This document shows, one piece after another, positions 25,281 through 34,534 of a stretch of 64,000 nt of DNA. The notes under the pieces are model-generated. The model was not told the DNA's origin, did no database searches, and saw only the letters and a program-made list of their open reading frames with translations. The stretch covers positions 5,704,001-5,768,000 of the forward strand of contig OZ244838.1 of NCBI GenBank assembly GCA_965220695.1, given 5' to 3'. Within the stretch, counting starts at the first letter, position 1; each line of letters opens with the position of its first letter. The DNA comes from UBA9620 sp965220695. Lineage in GTDB: Bacteria; Acidobacteriota; Vicinamibacteria; Vicinamibacterales; UBA8438. The position numbers were made by a program, and so were the translations under genes.

Positions 25281-26786
25281 ATGCCGGTGAATCAGTTGAC
25301 CCTGAAAGACCTGAAGTCCGAGCTTTGGAGGTGTGCCGAGATCCTGCGCGGCAGCGCCGTCGACCGGACCGACTGGAAGGGCTACATCCTCCCGCTGCTG
25401 TTCTTCAAGCGGATCAGCGACGTCTGGGACGAGGAAACCGCCGAGGCCCGGGAGATCTACGGCGACGTCGATCTTGTCGACTTCCCGGAGCTTCACCGCT
25501 TCACCCTGCCGGACGGCTGCCACTGGCGGGACGTCCGCGAGACGCCGGCGAACGTCGGCGCCGCGCTGGCGCGGGCGATGCGAGCGATCGAGCGCGCCAA
25601 CCCCGACACCCTGACGCGCGTCTTCGGCGCCGCCGACTGGGGCAACCGCGAGATGCTCGGCGACGAGCTGCTGAAGGACCTCATCGAGGGCCTGTCCGGC
25701 GTGCCGCTGGGCAACAGGGCGGTCGGGTCCGACATCCTCGGCGATGCCTATGAGTACCTGATCGGGAAGTTCGCCGACATCACGCGGCGCAAGAAGGCGG
25801 GCGAGTTCTACACGCCGCGCAGCGTGGTGCGGATGTTGGTCGAGTTGCTCGATCCGCGGGAGGGCGAGAGCATCTACGACCCGGCCTGCGGCACCGGCGG
25901 CATGCTGCTCGGGGCGATCGAGCACGTCGAGCGGGCCGGCGGCGACCCGCGCACCTTCTTCGGGCGCATCTTCGGCGAGGAGAAGAACCTGACCACGTCG
26001 TCCATCGCGCGCATGAACCTCGTGCTGCACGGCGTCGAGGACTTCCGCATCGAGCAGAACGACACGCTCCGGAATCCGGCGTTCACCGACGCGTCCGGCG
26101 CCCTGGCGGCGTTCGACTGTGTCATCGCCAACCCGCCGTTCTCTCTCAAGGAGTGGGGCCGCGAGGTGTGGGAGGCGGATCCGTGGGGCCGCGCCGCATT
26201 CGGCCTGCCGCCGGCCAGCTACGGCGACTACGCCTGGGTCCAGCAGATGGTGGCGTCGATGACGGAAGACTCGGGTCGTATGGCGGTCGTGCTGCCGCAG
26301 GGAGCGCTGTTCCGCAAGGGCGCGGAGGGCCGCATCCGCCGGGCGCTGCTCGAGCAGGATCTGATCGAGGCGGTGATCGGGCTCGCGCCAAACATCTTCT
26401 ACGGCACCGGCCTCGCTCCGGCGGTGGTGACGCTGCGCCGTGCGAAGCGGCGCGGCCGGCGCGGAAGGGTCATCGTGATCGACGCGTCGGGCCTTTTCCG
26501 CAAGGGCCGGGCGCAGAACTTCCTCGACCCGGCGCACGCTGAGCAGATCGTCGGGTGGGTGCGGCGGTTCCGGGACGTGGAGCACCGCGCGAAGGTCGTC
26601 TCGACGGAGGAGATCGAGCGCGAGGACTGGACGCTCAACATCTCCCGCTACGTTTTGCCGCCTGTTGGTGAGGACATACCTGCGCTGCCCGAGGCGGTGG
26701 CCGCATTCAAGCAGGCGCTGGAGGAAGCCCGCGCCGCCGAGGACCGTCTCAGGCGGGTTCTGGAGGAGGACGGTTGGCTGCGGTGA
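25281..26786 (+). CDS. hsdM: Type I restriction-modification system, methylation subunit (first HsdM)
   Basis: N6-adenine methyltransferase, 501 residues. The N-terminal helical domain has ILPLLFFKRISDVWDEE, then AGEFYTPRSVVRMLVELLDP, SAM motif I DPACGTGGMLLGA and catalytic motif IV NPPF. A coiled C-terminus (EEARAAEDRLRRVLEEDG) may contact HsdS. It starts the cluster hsdM-parD-hsdM2-hsdS-TA-hsdR. It differs clearly from the second HsdM, so it is not a recent duplication. Confidence 0.93.
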   Translation: MPVNQLTLKDLKSELWRCAEILRGSAVDRTDWKGYILPLLFFKRISDVWDEETAEAREIYGDVDLVDFPELHRFTLPDGCHWRDVRETPANVGAALARAMRAIERANPDTLTRVFGAADWGNREMLGDELLKDLIEGLSGVPLGNRAVGSDILGDAYEYLIGKFADITRRKKAGEFYTPRSVVRMLVELLDPREGESIYDPACGTGGMLLGAIEHVERAGGDPRTFFGRIFGEEKNLTTSSIARMNLVLHGVEDFRIEQNDTLRNPAFTDASGALAAFDCVIANPPFSLKEWGREVWEADPWGRAAFGLPPASYGDYAWVQQMVASMTEDSGRMAVVLPQGALFRKGAEGRIRRALLEQDLIEAVIGLAPNIFYGTGLAPAVVTLRRAKRRGRRGRVIVIDASGLFRKGRAQNFLDPAHAEQIVGWVRRFRDVEHRAKVVSTEEIEREDWTLNISRYVLPPVGEDIPALPEAVAAFKQALEEARAAEDRLRRVLEEDGWLR

Positions 26787-26871
26787 TCCGTCCGGGTCGA
26801 CGTCCTGTGTCAACCGACTGCGCTATTCTGCACCAATAGTATGACTCTGCGCGGGCTTTCAGGAGGCTACG

Positions 26872-27123
26872 ATGGGGACCGTTCGTAAGACCATCACGTT
26901 GACCGATCTGCAGGACCAGTGGGTCAAGGCGCAGATCGCGGCCGGCCACTTCACCAACGACAGCGAGTACATCCGGGACCTGATTCGGCGCGACCGCGAG
27001 CGCGGCACCGGGTTCGAGGCGCTTCAGGCTGCGGTGCGGGAAGGTCTCGACAGCGGTCCGAGCGGCAAGACGGTGCCGTCCATCACGGAGGAACAGGAAA
27101 GCGCCGGAGACCGGCAGAAGTGA
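26872..27123 (+). CDS. ParD/CopG-like antitoxin-type regulator without a toxin partner
   Basis: 83 residues with a ribbon-helix-helix start (TVRKTITLTDLQDQWVKAQI) and NDSEYIRDLIRRDRERG, typical of ParD. AGGAGG lies just upstream of the ATG. No ParE-type toxin follows; instead its stop overlaps the GTG start of hsdM2 by 4 bp (GTGA), so it is translationally coupled to the methylase. It could regulate the restriction operon. Confidence 0.8.
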   Translation: MGTVRKTITLTDLQDQWVKAQIAAGHFTNDSEYIRDLIRRDRERGTGFEALQAAVREGLDSGPSGKTVPSITEEQESAGDRQK

Positions 27124-28640
27124 ACCTGTCCTCTGAACACTTGGGCCAGCAGGCGCTGGAGTCGTACCTCTGGGGCGCCGCCAACCTCCTGCGCGGCCTG
27201 ATCGACGCCGGCGACTACAAGCAGTACGTCTTCCCCCTGCTCTTCTTCAAGCGCCTCACCGACGTGTGGGACGAGGACTACCGAATCGCCTTCGATGAGA
27301 CCGCCGACGAGGGCTACGCCCAGGCGACTGCCGACGACCGGTTCATCATCCCGGCCGGCGCGCACTGGTCCGACGTCCGCGGCGCGGTCCGCGATGTCGG
27401 CAGGGCGCTACGGGGCGCGTTCCGGGCTATCGAGACGGCCAATCCAGAACGCTTGGCCGGGGTTTTCGGCAATGCGGCGTGGACCGACAAGGCGCAGATG
27501 CCGGACACGACGCTCAAGAACCTGATCGAGCACTTCTCGAAGCACACGTTGAGCCTCGCGGCGGTGCCCGAGGACGAGCTGGGCAACGCCTACGAGTACC
27601 TGATCAAGCAGTTCGCCGACGACAGCGGCCACACGGCGCAGGAGTTCTACACCAACCGGACGCTGGTGCACCTGATGACCCGGATGCTCCGGCCGCGGCC
27701 GGGCGAGCGCATCTACGATCCGACGGCCGGCACCGGCGGCATGCTCATCTCCGCGCTGGCGGAGGTCCAGCGCAACGGCGGCGATGCTCGGACGCTCGGC
27801 CTCCACGGACAGGAGATCATCGGCACGACGGCATCGATCGCGCGCATGAACCTCGTGCTGCACGGCGTCGAGGACTTCCGGATCGCGGTCGGCAACGCGT
27901 TGAGCAATCCTGCCTTCATCGAGCGAGACCGCCTGATGACCTTTGACGTGGTCCTCGCCAATCCGCCGTACTCCATCAAGACCTGGAACCGTGAGGCGTG
28001 GCGGCACGACTCGTGGGGGCGCAACATCCTTGGCACGCCGCCGCAGGGCCGTGCCGACTATGCGTTCTTCCAGCACATCCTCAAGAGCCTGGACTCGCAG
28101 ACCGGCCGGTGCGCCATCCTGTTCCCGCACGGCGTCCTGTTCCGCCAGGAGGAGGCGGCGATGCGGAGCGCGCTCATCGAGCGCGACCTCGTCGAATGCG
28201 TGCTCGGCCTTGGACCGAACCTGTTCTACAACTCGCCGATGGAGGCGTGCGTCGTCGTCTGCCGGACGCGGAAGCCGCCCGAGCGCCACGGCAAGGTGCT
28301 GTTTATCGACGCGGTACGCCAGATAGCGCGAGAGCGCGCGCAGAGCTTCCTGACACCGGAGCATCAGAAGCGGATTCTGAACGCGTACGAAGCGTTCGGC
28401 GACGAGCCCGGATTCGCGGCCGTCAGGTCCAACGACGACGTGCTCGCCATCGACGGCAACCTGTCCATTCCCCGCTACGTCCGGCGGATTTCTGGCGCGG
28501 ATTCCGACACCCATACCGAGGGGGATCTGCGGGAGGCGTGGGCGAACTTCGACGCCGGTAGTGCGGGGTTCTGCCGCGAGATGGACGACGCGGTCGCGAT
28601 GGTCGAGCGGATCGCCGCGGAGAGCCGGTCCGATGGGTAG
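27120..28640 (+). CDS. hsdM: Type I restriction-modification system, methylation subunit (second HsdM)
   Basis: 506-residue adenine methyltransferase: LFPLLFFKRLTDVWDED-like region near residue 40, AQEFYTNRTLVHLMTRML, motif I DPTAGTGGMLISA, motif IV NPPYS. GTG start at 27120 overlaps parD; the open frame extends to 26919 but that part is the parD gene in another frame. It ends 8 bp inside the hsdS start. Because of this coupling it is the more likely partner of HsdS. Confidence 0.93.
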   Translation: MNLSSEHLGQQALESYLWGAANLLRGLIDAGDYKQYVFPLLFFKRLTDVWDEDYRIAFDETADEGYAQATADDRFIIPAGAHWSDVRGAVRDVGRALRGAFRAIETANPERLAGVFGNAAWTDKAQMPDTTLKNLIEHFSKHTLSLAAVPEDELGNAYEYLIKQFADDSGHTAQEFYTNRTLVHLMTRMLRPRPGERIYDPTAGTGGMLISALAEVQRNGGDARTLGLHGQEIIGTTASIARMNLVLHGVEDFRIAVGNALSNPAFIERDRLMTFDVVLANPPYSIKTWNREAWRHDSWGRNILGTPPQGRADYAFFQHILKSLDSQTGRCAILFPHGVLFRQEEAAMRSALIERDLVECVLGLGPNLFYNSPMEACVVVCRTRKPPERHGKVLFIDAVRQIARERAQSFLTPEHQKRILNAYEAFGDEPGFAAVRSNDDVLAIDGNLSIPRYVRRISGADSDTHTEGDLREAWANFDAGSAGFCREMDDAVAMVERIAAESRSDG

Positions 28641-29793
28641 CGGCAGGCTCAAGCCCGGCTGGACGCGCGTCGCCTTCGGGGATGTCGCGGTGTGCGTAAA
28701 CGACCGAATCGACAACCCGGTCGATGCTGGCGTCAAACGCTATGTTGGCCTTGAGCACCTCGACTCCGACTCGCTCGTCATCAGACGTTGGGGCTCTCCA
28801 GCTGACGTGACGGCAACGAAACTCCTCTTCCGAAAGGGCGACATCATCTTCGGCCGACGTCGCGTGTACCAGCGCAAGTTGGCGGTCGCGGACTTCGACG
28901 GCATCTGCTCCGCGCACGCCCTGGTCCTTCGAGCGAAATCCGGAGCCGTCCTGCGCCGGTTCTTGCCGTTCTTCTTGCAGAGCGATGTGTTCATGCAGCG
29001 CGCCAAGGCGATTTCGGTTGGCTCGCTATCTCCGACGATCAACTGGCGAACGCTCGCGAGCGAAGAATTCGTCCTGCCACCGCTGGACGAACAGCACAGG
29101 ATTGCCGTTGCTCTTCGGGAGACTGACCGTACTACCGAGGCTCTCCTTGCTCTCGTCGAAGCTGTACAGGTGGCGCAGGCCAGCGTGTTCAACACGCTCG
29201 TCGCCAACTCCGACACCAGAACCGTCGCACTTGGTTCCTTGCTGACCGAAGCACCTCGAAACGGCTGTTCAGCCGCTGAAGCGTCCTCTACGACCGGGCA
29301 TTGGGTACTGGGACTCGATGCGCTCACGAAATCCGGGTATCGTCCTGAGCGACTCAAGCCAGTCCGGCGAACTGCCGCGATGCTCAACTCCGTGGTCAGA
29401 GCGGGCGACCTGCTGATCTCACGCTCCAATACCCGGGAACGCGTTGGCTTACCAGGCATCTTCAACGAGGATCGTTGCGACGTGTCGTGGCCGGATACGA
29501 TGATGAGATTAAGTCCCGATTCGTCCGTTGCTCGTCCTCCCTTTCTGGAGCTGTTTCTCCGTTCGGCGGCGGGGCGACGGCAGATCGAGCGATTCGCGGC
29601 CGGGACCAGCGCAAGCATGAAGAAGGTCAATGCGCACGCCATCCGCCAGCTTTCCATCGCCTTACCGTCTTCCGACACTCAAGATGTCATCCTCCGCGCG
29701 ACAGGCGGCGTGAGATCGGCCGGCGACTCCGCGGAGCGTCGACTACGCGGGTTGAAGCGAATGCGGTCCACCATGCTCGCATCCGTCCTGTAG
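28633..29793 (+). CDS. hsdS: Type I restriction system specificity subunit HsdS
   Basis: 386 residues with two target-recognition halves. The first has FGDVAVCVNDRIDNP, YVGLEHLDSDSL, KGDIIFGRRRVYQRKLAVAD and the conserved-helix start LPPLDEQHRIAVAL. The second has the parallel GHWVLGLDAL, RAGDLLISRSNT and a final coiled segment. ATG at 28633 overlaps the hsdM2 stop by 8 bp. It sets the DNA sequence methylated and cut; that sequence cannot be read from the protein. Confidence 0.88.
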   Translation: MGSGRLKPGWTRVAFGDVAVCVNDRIDNPVDAGVKRYVGLEHLDSDSLVIRRWGSPADVTATKLLFRKGDIIFGRRRVYQRKLAVADFDGICSAHALVLRAKSGAVLRRFLPFFLQSDVFMQRAKAISVGSLSPTINWRTLASEEFVLPPLDEQHRIAVALRETDRTTEALLALVEAVQVAQASVFNTLVANSDTRTVALGSLLTEAPRNGCSAAEASSTTGHWVLGLDALTKSGYRPERLKPVRRTAAMLNSVVRAGDLLISRSNTRERVGLPGIFNEDRCDVSWPDTMMRLSPDSSVARPPFLELFLRSAAGRRQIERFAAGTSASMKKVNAHAIRQLSIALPSSDTQDVILRATGGVRSAGDSAERRLRGLKRMRSTMLASVL

Positions 29794-29827
29794 GTGCCTG
29801 CGTTGGCCTGTCGCCGCGTCCAAAAAA

Positions 29828-30064
29828 GTGCGTCGGACACGTTTGGTCACAGCGAGGTATAGCCCATCGGTCGACGAAGTTGGCCGCGACCCGCGATGTG
29901 GCGAGGCGCTCGTCCGCGAGCCTGTGCAGCGTCCCGGCTTCATGGTGATCGCGTCGCGGCTCGTCGGTGAGGTGCGGGATCCAGGTTGGGCCGACTTGGG
30001 GCGACAGTTCCTCGACGTGTCTCCCTCCGCGCTACTGCTTGACCAACGGCTAGTCGTTACGTAG
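29828..30064 (+). CDS. Hypothetical short ORF, weakly supported
   Basis: 78 codons from a GTG, containing RPGFMVIASRLVGEVRDPGW and FLDVSPSALLLDQRL. It has acceptable codon use and ends just before the DUF433 gene, but no family resemblance or ribosome site. It may be chance coding in a GC-rich spacer. Confidence 0.25.
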   Translation: MRRTRLVTARYSPSVDEVGRDPRCGEALVREPVQRPGFMVIASRLVGEVRDPGWADLGRQFLDVSPSALLLDQRLVVT

Positions 30065-30073
30065 GCTGGGTCC

Positions 30074-30301
30074 ATGGCACACCTGGACCGGATCACCATC
30101 GAGCCAGGAAAGCGTAGCGGCAAGCCCTGCATCCGTGGCTTGCGCATGACGGTCTCCGACGTGCTCGATTACCTGGCGTCCGGCATGTCCGAGGAGGACT
30201 TGCTCCGGGACTTCCCGGACTTGACGCGCGAAGACATCCGGGCCTGCCTCGCGTTCGCCGCTGACCGCGAGCGGCGACTGGTAACGGTCGGCGGAAGGTG
30301 A
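30074..30301 (+). CDS. DUF433 protein, antitoxin-type
   Basis: 75 residues, RITIEPGKRSGKPCIRGLRM then TVSDVLDYLASGMSEEDLLR and FPDLTREDIRACLAFAADRE, the full DUF433 helix-turn-helix pattern. It overlaps the following DUF5615 gene by 4 bp (GTGA). This pair is a recognised toxin-antitoxin-like arrangement. It is inserted between hsdS and hsdR. Confidence 0.88.
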   Translation: MAHLDRITIEPGKRSGKPCIRGLRMTVSDVLDYLASGMSEEDLLRDFPDLTREDIRACLAFAADRERRLVTVGGR

Positions 30302-30654
30302 AGCTGCTCCTCGACCAGAATCTCTCACCGCGGCTCTGCGACCGCCATCGCGACATCTGGGCCGATGTCGTTCACGTTCGAGCGGTTGGCCTGGGGAAGG
30401 CGGACAACTCGGCCGTCCGCGCGTACGCGAGGCAGCACGGCTTCACCATCGCGTCGAAGGACGGGGATTTCAGCGGTCGTTCCTCCCTGTACGGCGCGCC
30501 ACCGAAGGTCATCTGGCTGGCGCTCGGCAACTGTTCGACCAGCGAGATCGAACGGTGTCTCCGTCGCCACCGCGAGGAGATCGAGACGTTCGCCAGCGAA
30601 CCGGACACGACGTTGCTCGTGATCCAACCCACCCAGGGTGGCGGCGCGTCGTAG
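30298..30654 (+). CDS. DUF5615 PIN-like protein, toxin-type
   Basis: 118 residues from a GTG start: MKLLLDQNLSPRLCDRHRD with the conserved Asp6, VVHVRAVGLGKADNSAVRAY, and FTIASKDGDFSGRSSLYGAP with the second acidic pair, then IEAF-like FASEPDTTLLVIQ. This is the Mut7-C/PIN-like DUF5615 family, predicted RNase. Partner of the DUF433 gene. It ends 23 bp before hsdR. Confidence 0.88.
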   Translation: MKLLLDQNLSPRLCDRHRDIWADVVHVRAVGLGKADNSAVRAYARQHGFTIASKDGDFSGRSSLYGAPPKVIWLALGNCSTSEIERCLRRHREEIETFASEPDTTLLVIQPTQGGGAS

Positions 30655-30677
30655 CGGCACCCGATCAATTTGCCAGC

Positions 30678-33644
30678 ATGGCCTTCACCGAGTCGAACAC
30701 GGTCGAGGCGCTCGTCCGTGACATTCTTTGCGGCGGCGTCACCCACCATACGGCCGCCGGACCCGGCTTCGCGCGGCGCCACGGCGCGGTCTCCGGCCTC
30801 GGTTGGCACTACCTCGGGCCGCAGCACCTGGTGCGGCAGGTGCACGAGGTCCTCGTCGAGGACCACGTGCGGGAGGCGCTGATTCGCCTCAACCCGGAGA
30901 TCGCGGCGCAGCCCGATCGGGCCGACGACGTGCTGTACCGGCTGCGGGCCATCCTGATGGGCGTCCGAACGGACGGGCTGGTCAAGGCGAACGAGGAGTT
31001 CGCGGCGTGGCTCGCCGGAGAGCGGTCGATGCCGTTCGGCGCCGACGGCGAGCACGTCACCGTGCGGCTCGTTGACCTTGAGGATGTCGAGCGAAACCGG
31101 TACGTCGTCAGCACCCAGTACACCGTCCGATCGGGTGCGAACGAGCGCCGCGCGGACCTCGTGCTGCTGGTGAACGGCCTGCCGCTGGTCGTCATCGAGG
31201 CGAAGACGCCGGTGCGGTCGAGCCAGAGCTGGTTCGACGGGGCGACGCAGATCCACGACGACTACGAACGCAACGTGCCGGAGCTGTTCGTGCCGAACCT
31301 CTGCTCGGTCGCCACGGAGGGGAAGGACCTGCGCTACGGTTCGATCGGCCTGCCGGTCGATCTCTGGGGACCCTGGCGGACGGACGAGGACGCGGACACG
31401 CCTGCTCTCGAACGGATCGAGCGGACGGTGTCGTCGATGCTCCGCCCGAACACGGTTCTGGATCTGCTGGGCAGCTATACGGCCTACGCTACAGGCACGG
31501 GCAGGCGGCGCGCCAAGATCGTCGCCCGTTACCAGCAGGTCGAGGCGGCGAACCGCATCGTCGAGCGCGTCGTCGCCGGCCACCCCAAGAAGGGTCTCAT
31601 CTGGCACTTCCAGGGCTCCGGCAAGTCGCTGCTGATGCTGTTCGCGGCGCGCAAGCTGCGCCTGCACCCGGCGCTCGGGAACCCGACGGTGATCATCGTG
31701 GTCGACCGCGTCGACCTCGACACGCAGATCTCCGGCACCTTCCACGCGGCCGACGCGCCGAACCTGGAGAAGGCGGACAGCCGTGTCAATCTGGAACGGC
31801 TGCTGGCCCAGGACGCCCGCAAGATCATCATCACCACCATTTTCAAGTTCGCCGAGGCCGGCGGCGTCCTGAACAACCGCCACAACATCATCGTGTTGGT
31901 CGACGAGGCCCACCGTTCCCAGGAAGGCGACCTGGGCCGCAAGATGCGACGCGCACTGCCGAATGCGTTTCTGTTCGGCCTGACCGGAACGCCCATCAAC
32001 CGCGCCGACCGCAACACCTTCCACGCCTTCGGGGCCGAGGAGGACGAGTACGGCTACCTGAGCCGCTACGGGTTCGAGGAGTCGATCCGAGACGGCGCGA
32101 CCATACCGCTGCATTTCGAGCCGCGCCTGCCGGAACTGCACGTCGACCGCGAGGCGATCGACGCGGAATACCACGAGCTGACCGGCGGTCTGAGCGATCT
32201 GGACCGGGAACGGCTGTCGAAGACCGCGGCCCGCATGGCGGTACTGCTGAAGACGCCGGAACGGGTCGAGCGGCTCTGCGCCGACATCGCCCGGCACTTC
32301 CAGGAGAAGGTGGCGCCCAACGGTTTCGGCGCGCAGGTGGTCACCTATGACCGCGAGGCCTGCGTGCTCTACAAGCAGGCGCTCGACCGGGTGCTGCCGG
32401 CCGAGATGTCCGACGTCGTCATGGACGTGAAGTCCAGCGAGGCTGAGTACGCCGCCTTGCGCCGGAACCGTGACGCCGAGGAGCGGCTGCTCGACCGCTT
32501 CCGCGATCCGCACGACCCACTGAAGATCCTGATCGTCACGTCGAAGCTGCTGACCGGCTTCGATGCCCCCATCCTGCAGGCGATGTACCTGGACAAGCCG
32601 CTGCGTGACCACACGCTGCTGCAGGCCATCTGCCGCACGAACCGGCCGTACGGCGAGACCAAGACGCATGGACTGATCGTCGACTACCTGGGGATCTTCG
32701 ACGACGTGGCCCAGGCGATCCAGTTCGACGAGGAGAGCATCACCCGCGTCGTCACGAACATCAACGAGCTGGTCGCGGCGCTGCCCGCGGCGGTGCAGAA
32801 GTGCCTGGCGTGGTTCCCCGGCATTGACCGCACCGTCACCGGTTACGAGGGGCTGATTGCCGCCCAGGAATGTCTCCCCGACAATGCGGCGCGCGACCGC
32901 TTCGCCGCCGACTACAGCTACCTCGCGCGCCTGTGGGAAGCGATCTCGCCCGACCTGAGCCTGGAGCCGTACGAGGCCGACTACCGCTGGCTGACCCAGG
33001 TCTACGAATCGGTGAGGCCGTCCACTGGAACCGGCAAGCTCCTCTGGCACACCCTGGGCGCCAAGACCATCGACCTCATCCACCGGCACGTCCACGTCGC
33101 CGCCGTCCGCGACGATCTGGAGACGCTGGTGCTGGACGCCGACGTTCTGGACGCGGTGCTCGGCGCGCCCGACCCCGACAAGAAGTCGAAGGAGATCGAG
33201 ATCAAGGTCGCCAACCGTCTGCGCAGACACCTGCACGACCCCCGCTTCCGCGCCCTCGGCGAGCGGCTCGAAGAGCTGCGGCAGAAGCACGAGCAGGGCG
33301 TGCTGGTCAGCATCGAGTTCCTGAAGTCACTGCTCGATCTGGCCCGCGACGTGGTCGAGGCGGAGCGGACCGTCGAGCCTGCGACATCCGAGGAACGCGG
33401 CAAGGCGGCGCTGACGGAGCTGTTCGAGCAGGCCCGCAACGACCGCACGCCGATCATGGTCGAGCTCATTGTCAATGACATCGACGAGATCGTCCGGCAC
33501 GTCCGTTTCGTGGGCTGGCAGAACACCCACGCCGGCGAGCGGCAAGTGAAGCAGGTGCTGCGAAAGACCTTGTTCAAGTACCGCCTGCACCAGGATCAGG
33601 AGCTGTTCGACCGAGCGTACGGCTACATCCGGCAGTACTACTGA
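30678..33644 (+). CDS. hsdR: Type I restriction endonuclease subunit HsdR
   Basis: 988-residue ATP-dependent translocase-nuclease. The N-terminal PD-(D/E)xK nuclease is visible as RRADLVLLVNGLPLVVIEAK. The helicase motor has Walker A IWHFQGSGKSLLML, motif II VLVDEAHRSQEGD, motif III LFGLTGTPINRADR and the second RecA part (LIVTSKLLTGFDAPILQAMY, LLQAICRTNRPY). A C-terminal helical domain follows. The ATG at 30678 is chosen because the upstream frame is the DUF5615 gene. Intact by eye, so restriction is probably active with HsdM2/HsdS. Confidence 0.95.
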   Translation: MAFTESNTVEALVRDILCGGVTHHTAAGPGFARRHGAVSGLGWHYLGPQHLVRQVHEVLVEDHVREALIRLNPEIAAQPDRADDVLYRLRAILMGVRTDGLVKANEEFAAWLAGERSMPFGADGEHVTVRLVDLEDVERNRYVVSTQYTVRSGANERRADLVLLVNGLPLVVIEAKTPVRSSQSWFDGATQIHDDYERNVPELFVPNLCSVATEGKDLRYGSIGLPVDLWGPWRTDEDADTPALERIERTVSSMLRPNTVLDLLGSYTAYATGTGRRRAKIVARYQQVEAANRIVERVVAGHPKKGLIWHFQGSGKSLLMLFAARKLRLHPALGNPTVIIVVDRVDLDTQISGTFHAADAPNLEKADSRVNLERLLAQDARKIIITTIFKFAEAGGVLNNRHNIIVLVDEAHRSQEGDLGRKMRRALPNAFLFGLTGTPINRADRNTFHAFGAEEDEYGYLSRYGFEESIRDGATIPLHFEPRLPELHVDREAIDAEYHELTGGLSDLDRERLSKTAARMAVLLKTPERVERLCADIARHFQEKVAPNGFGAQVVTYDREACVLYKQALDRVLPAEMSDVVMDVKSSEAEYAALRRNRDAEERLLDRFRDPHDPLKILIVTSKLLTGFDAPILQAMYLDKPLRDHTLLQAICRTNRPYGETKTHGLIVDYLGIFDDVAQAIQFDEESITRVVTNINELVAALPAAVQKCLAWFPGIDRTVTGYEGLIAAQECLPDNAARDRFAADYSYLARLWEAISPDLSLEPYEADYRWLTQVYESVRPSTGTGKLLWHTLGAKTIDLIHRHVHVAAVRDDLETLVLDADVLDAVLGAPDPDKKSKEIEIKVANRLRRHLHDPRFRALGERLEELRQKHEQGVLVSIEFLKSLLDLARDVVEAERTVEPATSEERGKAALTELFEQARNDRTPIMVELIVNDIDEIVRHVRFVGWQNTHAGERQVKQVLRKTLFKYRLHQDQELFDRAYGYIRQYY

Positions 33645-33768
33645 CTGCCGTTCGGAACGGCAGTCACCGTCAAGTTCCGGTCAGCCGATCCTGTGGCCCC
33701 ATGACCGCCGGCATCCCAAGAGCAAGCCGAACGACCGCACCGATGGCGGTTGCGGGAGGGTCGGGGCG

Positions 33769-33960
33769 TCACGGGTGGAGCGAGGACAACCGGACCAGTC
33801 GTGAGGACTCCCTGAACCAGGACATCCTGCTGAACACCAAATAGAGCAGCTTGGTCACGAGCGGCAGGCGCTTGCGCTCATCACGTCGCAGGTCCGCCAG
33901 AAACTCGGCGCTCGCCACGGAGTACGCGCTGTCGGCCGCGAGCGTCCGGACGTCATCCAC
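33769..33960 (-). CDS. Hypothetical fragment, possibly frameshifted
   Basis: A 63-residue minus-strand frame (DDVRTLAADSAYSVASAEFL, RKRLPLVTKLLYLVFSRM) has protein-like composition. Upstream, another frame reads VSDSVSLKGVEETLM, and joining the two needs a frame shift near 33965. I do not recognise it. It lies downstream of the broken cupin gene on the same strand and is probably debris. Confidence 0.3.
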   Translation of the reverse strand: MDDVRTLAADSAYSVASAEFLADLRRDERKRLPLVTKLLYLVFSRMSWFRESSRLVRLSSLHP

Positions 33961-34149
33961 CGCCCACTTGAACCGCGCATGGAATCATCAAGGTCTCTTC
34001 GACGCCCTTCAGACTGACGCTGTCGCTCACGGGCTCCTCCACCATTCCGGCAAACCATCCGACGTCGGCCTGCGCCGCCAGGTACAGCAGTCCAACACGC
34101 CGCGCCAACCGGCGGCGCCACCAGCCGCCTGACACAGGGCCTTGTGCAC

Positions 34150-34489
34150 GCGGACGCCGCGCTGCCCGGTGGACCGCTCCGGTGATGCGAAGAACAGTGT
34201 ACCCGGCTCGTTGACCAGGAGCCGGTGCCAGGAGCCCCTCGGGACAAACGCACATTCGTCCTTCGTCGAGCACAACAACCTCGGTCTCGCCGCCTTGGTC
34301 GAGCACGAGATCGAGCGCTCCGGACATGACGAGCAGGATCTCGTCGCCATCGGGGCGAATCCCGTCCAGACGCGGATCGCTCAGGACCGGAGACTTGGCG
34401 TCCCACTCGATTCGTCGAGTCCCGGGTGCGAGTGTGGACGCGCCGCGGACGAAGCGAGAGTCGTACCGTGACGGTCTTGCAATGTTCAT
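34150..34489 (-). pseudogene. Cupin-domain gene with a frameshift
   Basis: The minus strand starts MNIARPSRYDSRFVRGASTL and reaches PDGDEILLVMSGALDLVLDQ and VVVLDEG, a typical cupin first half. The second half, CAFVPRGSWHRLLVNEPGTL, continues in another frame from about 34262. Both halves are needed for the barrel, so a single indel has inactivated it. Divergent from abiEi, sharing an AT-rich palindrome. Confidence 0.65.
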
Positions 34490-34499
34490 AAAATATACT

Positions 34500-34518
34500 T
34501 GTTCATTATTAATGAACA
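34500..34518. promoter_or_regulatory. Perfect 19-bp AT-rich palindrome (operator candidate)
   Basis: TGTTCATTATTAATGAACA is a 9-1-9 perfect palindrome, upstream of the AbiEi-type gene. A half-site ATGTTCAT recurs at 34482-34489 near the start of the divergent cupin pseudogene. AbiEi proteins are known to bind inverted repeats upstream of their own operon, so this is the likely autoregulatory site. Confidence 0.6.
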
Positions 34519-34534
34519 TGATATTTTTCTGAAC

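Noticed and set aside
30372..33290. 972-codon minus-strand frame opposite hsdR
   Set aside because: Antisense shadow; HsdR motifs on the plus strand are complete.
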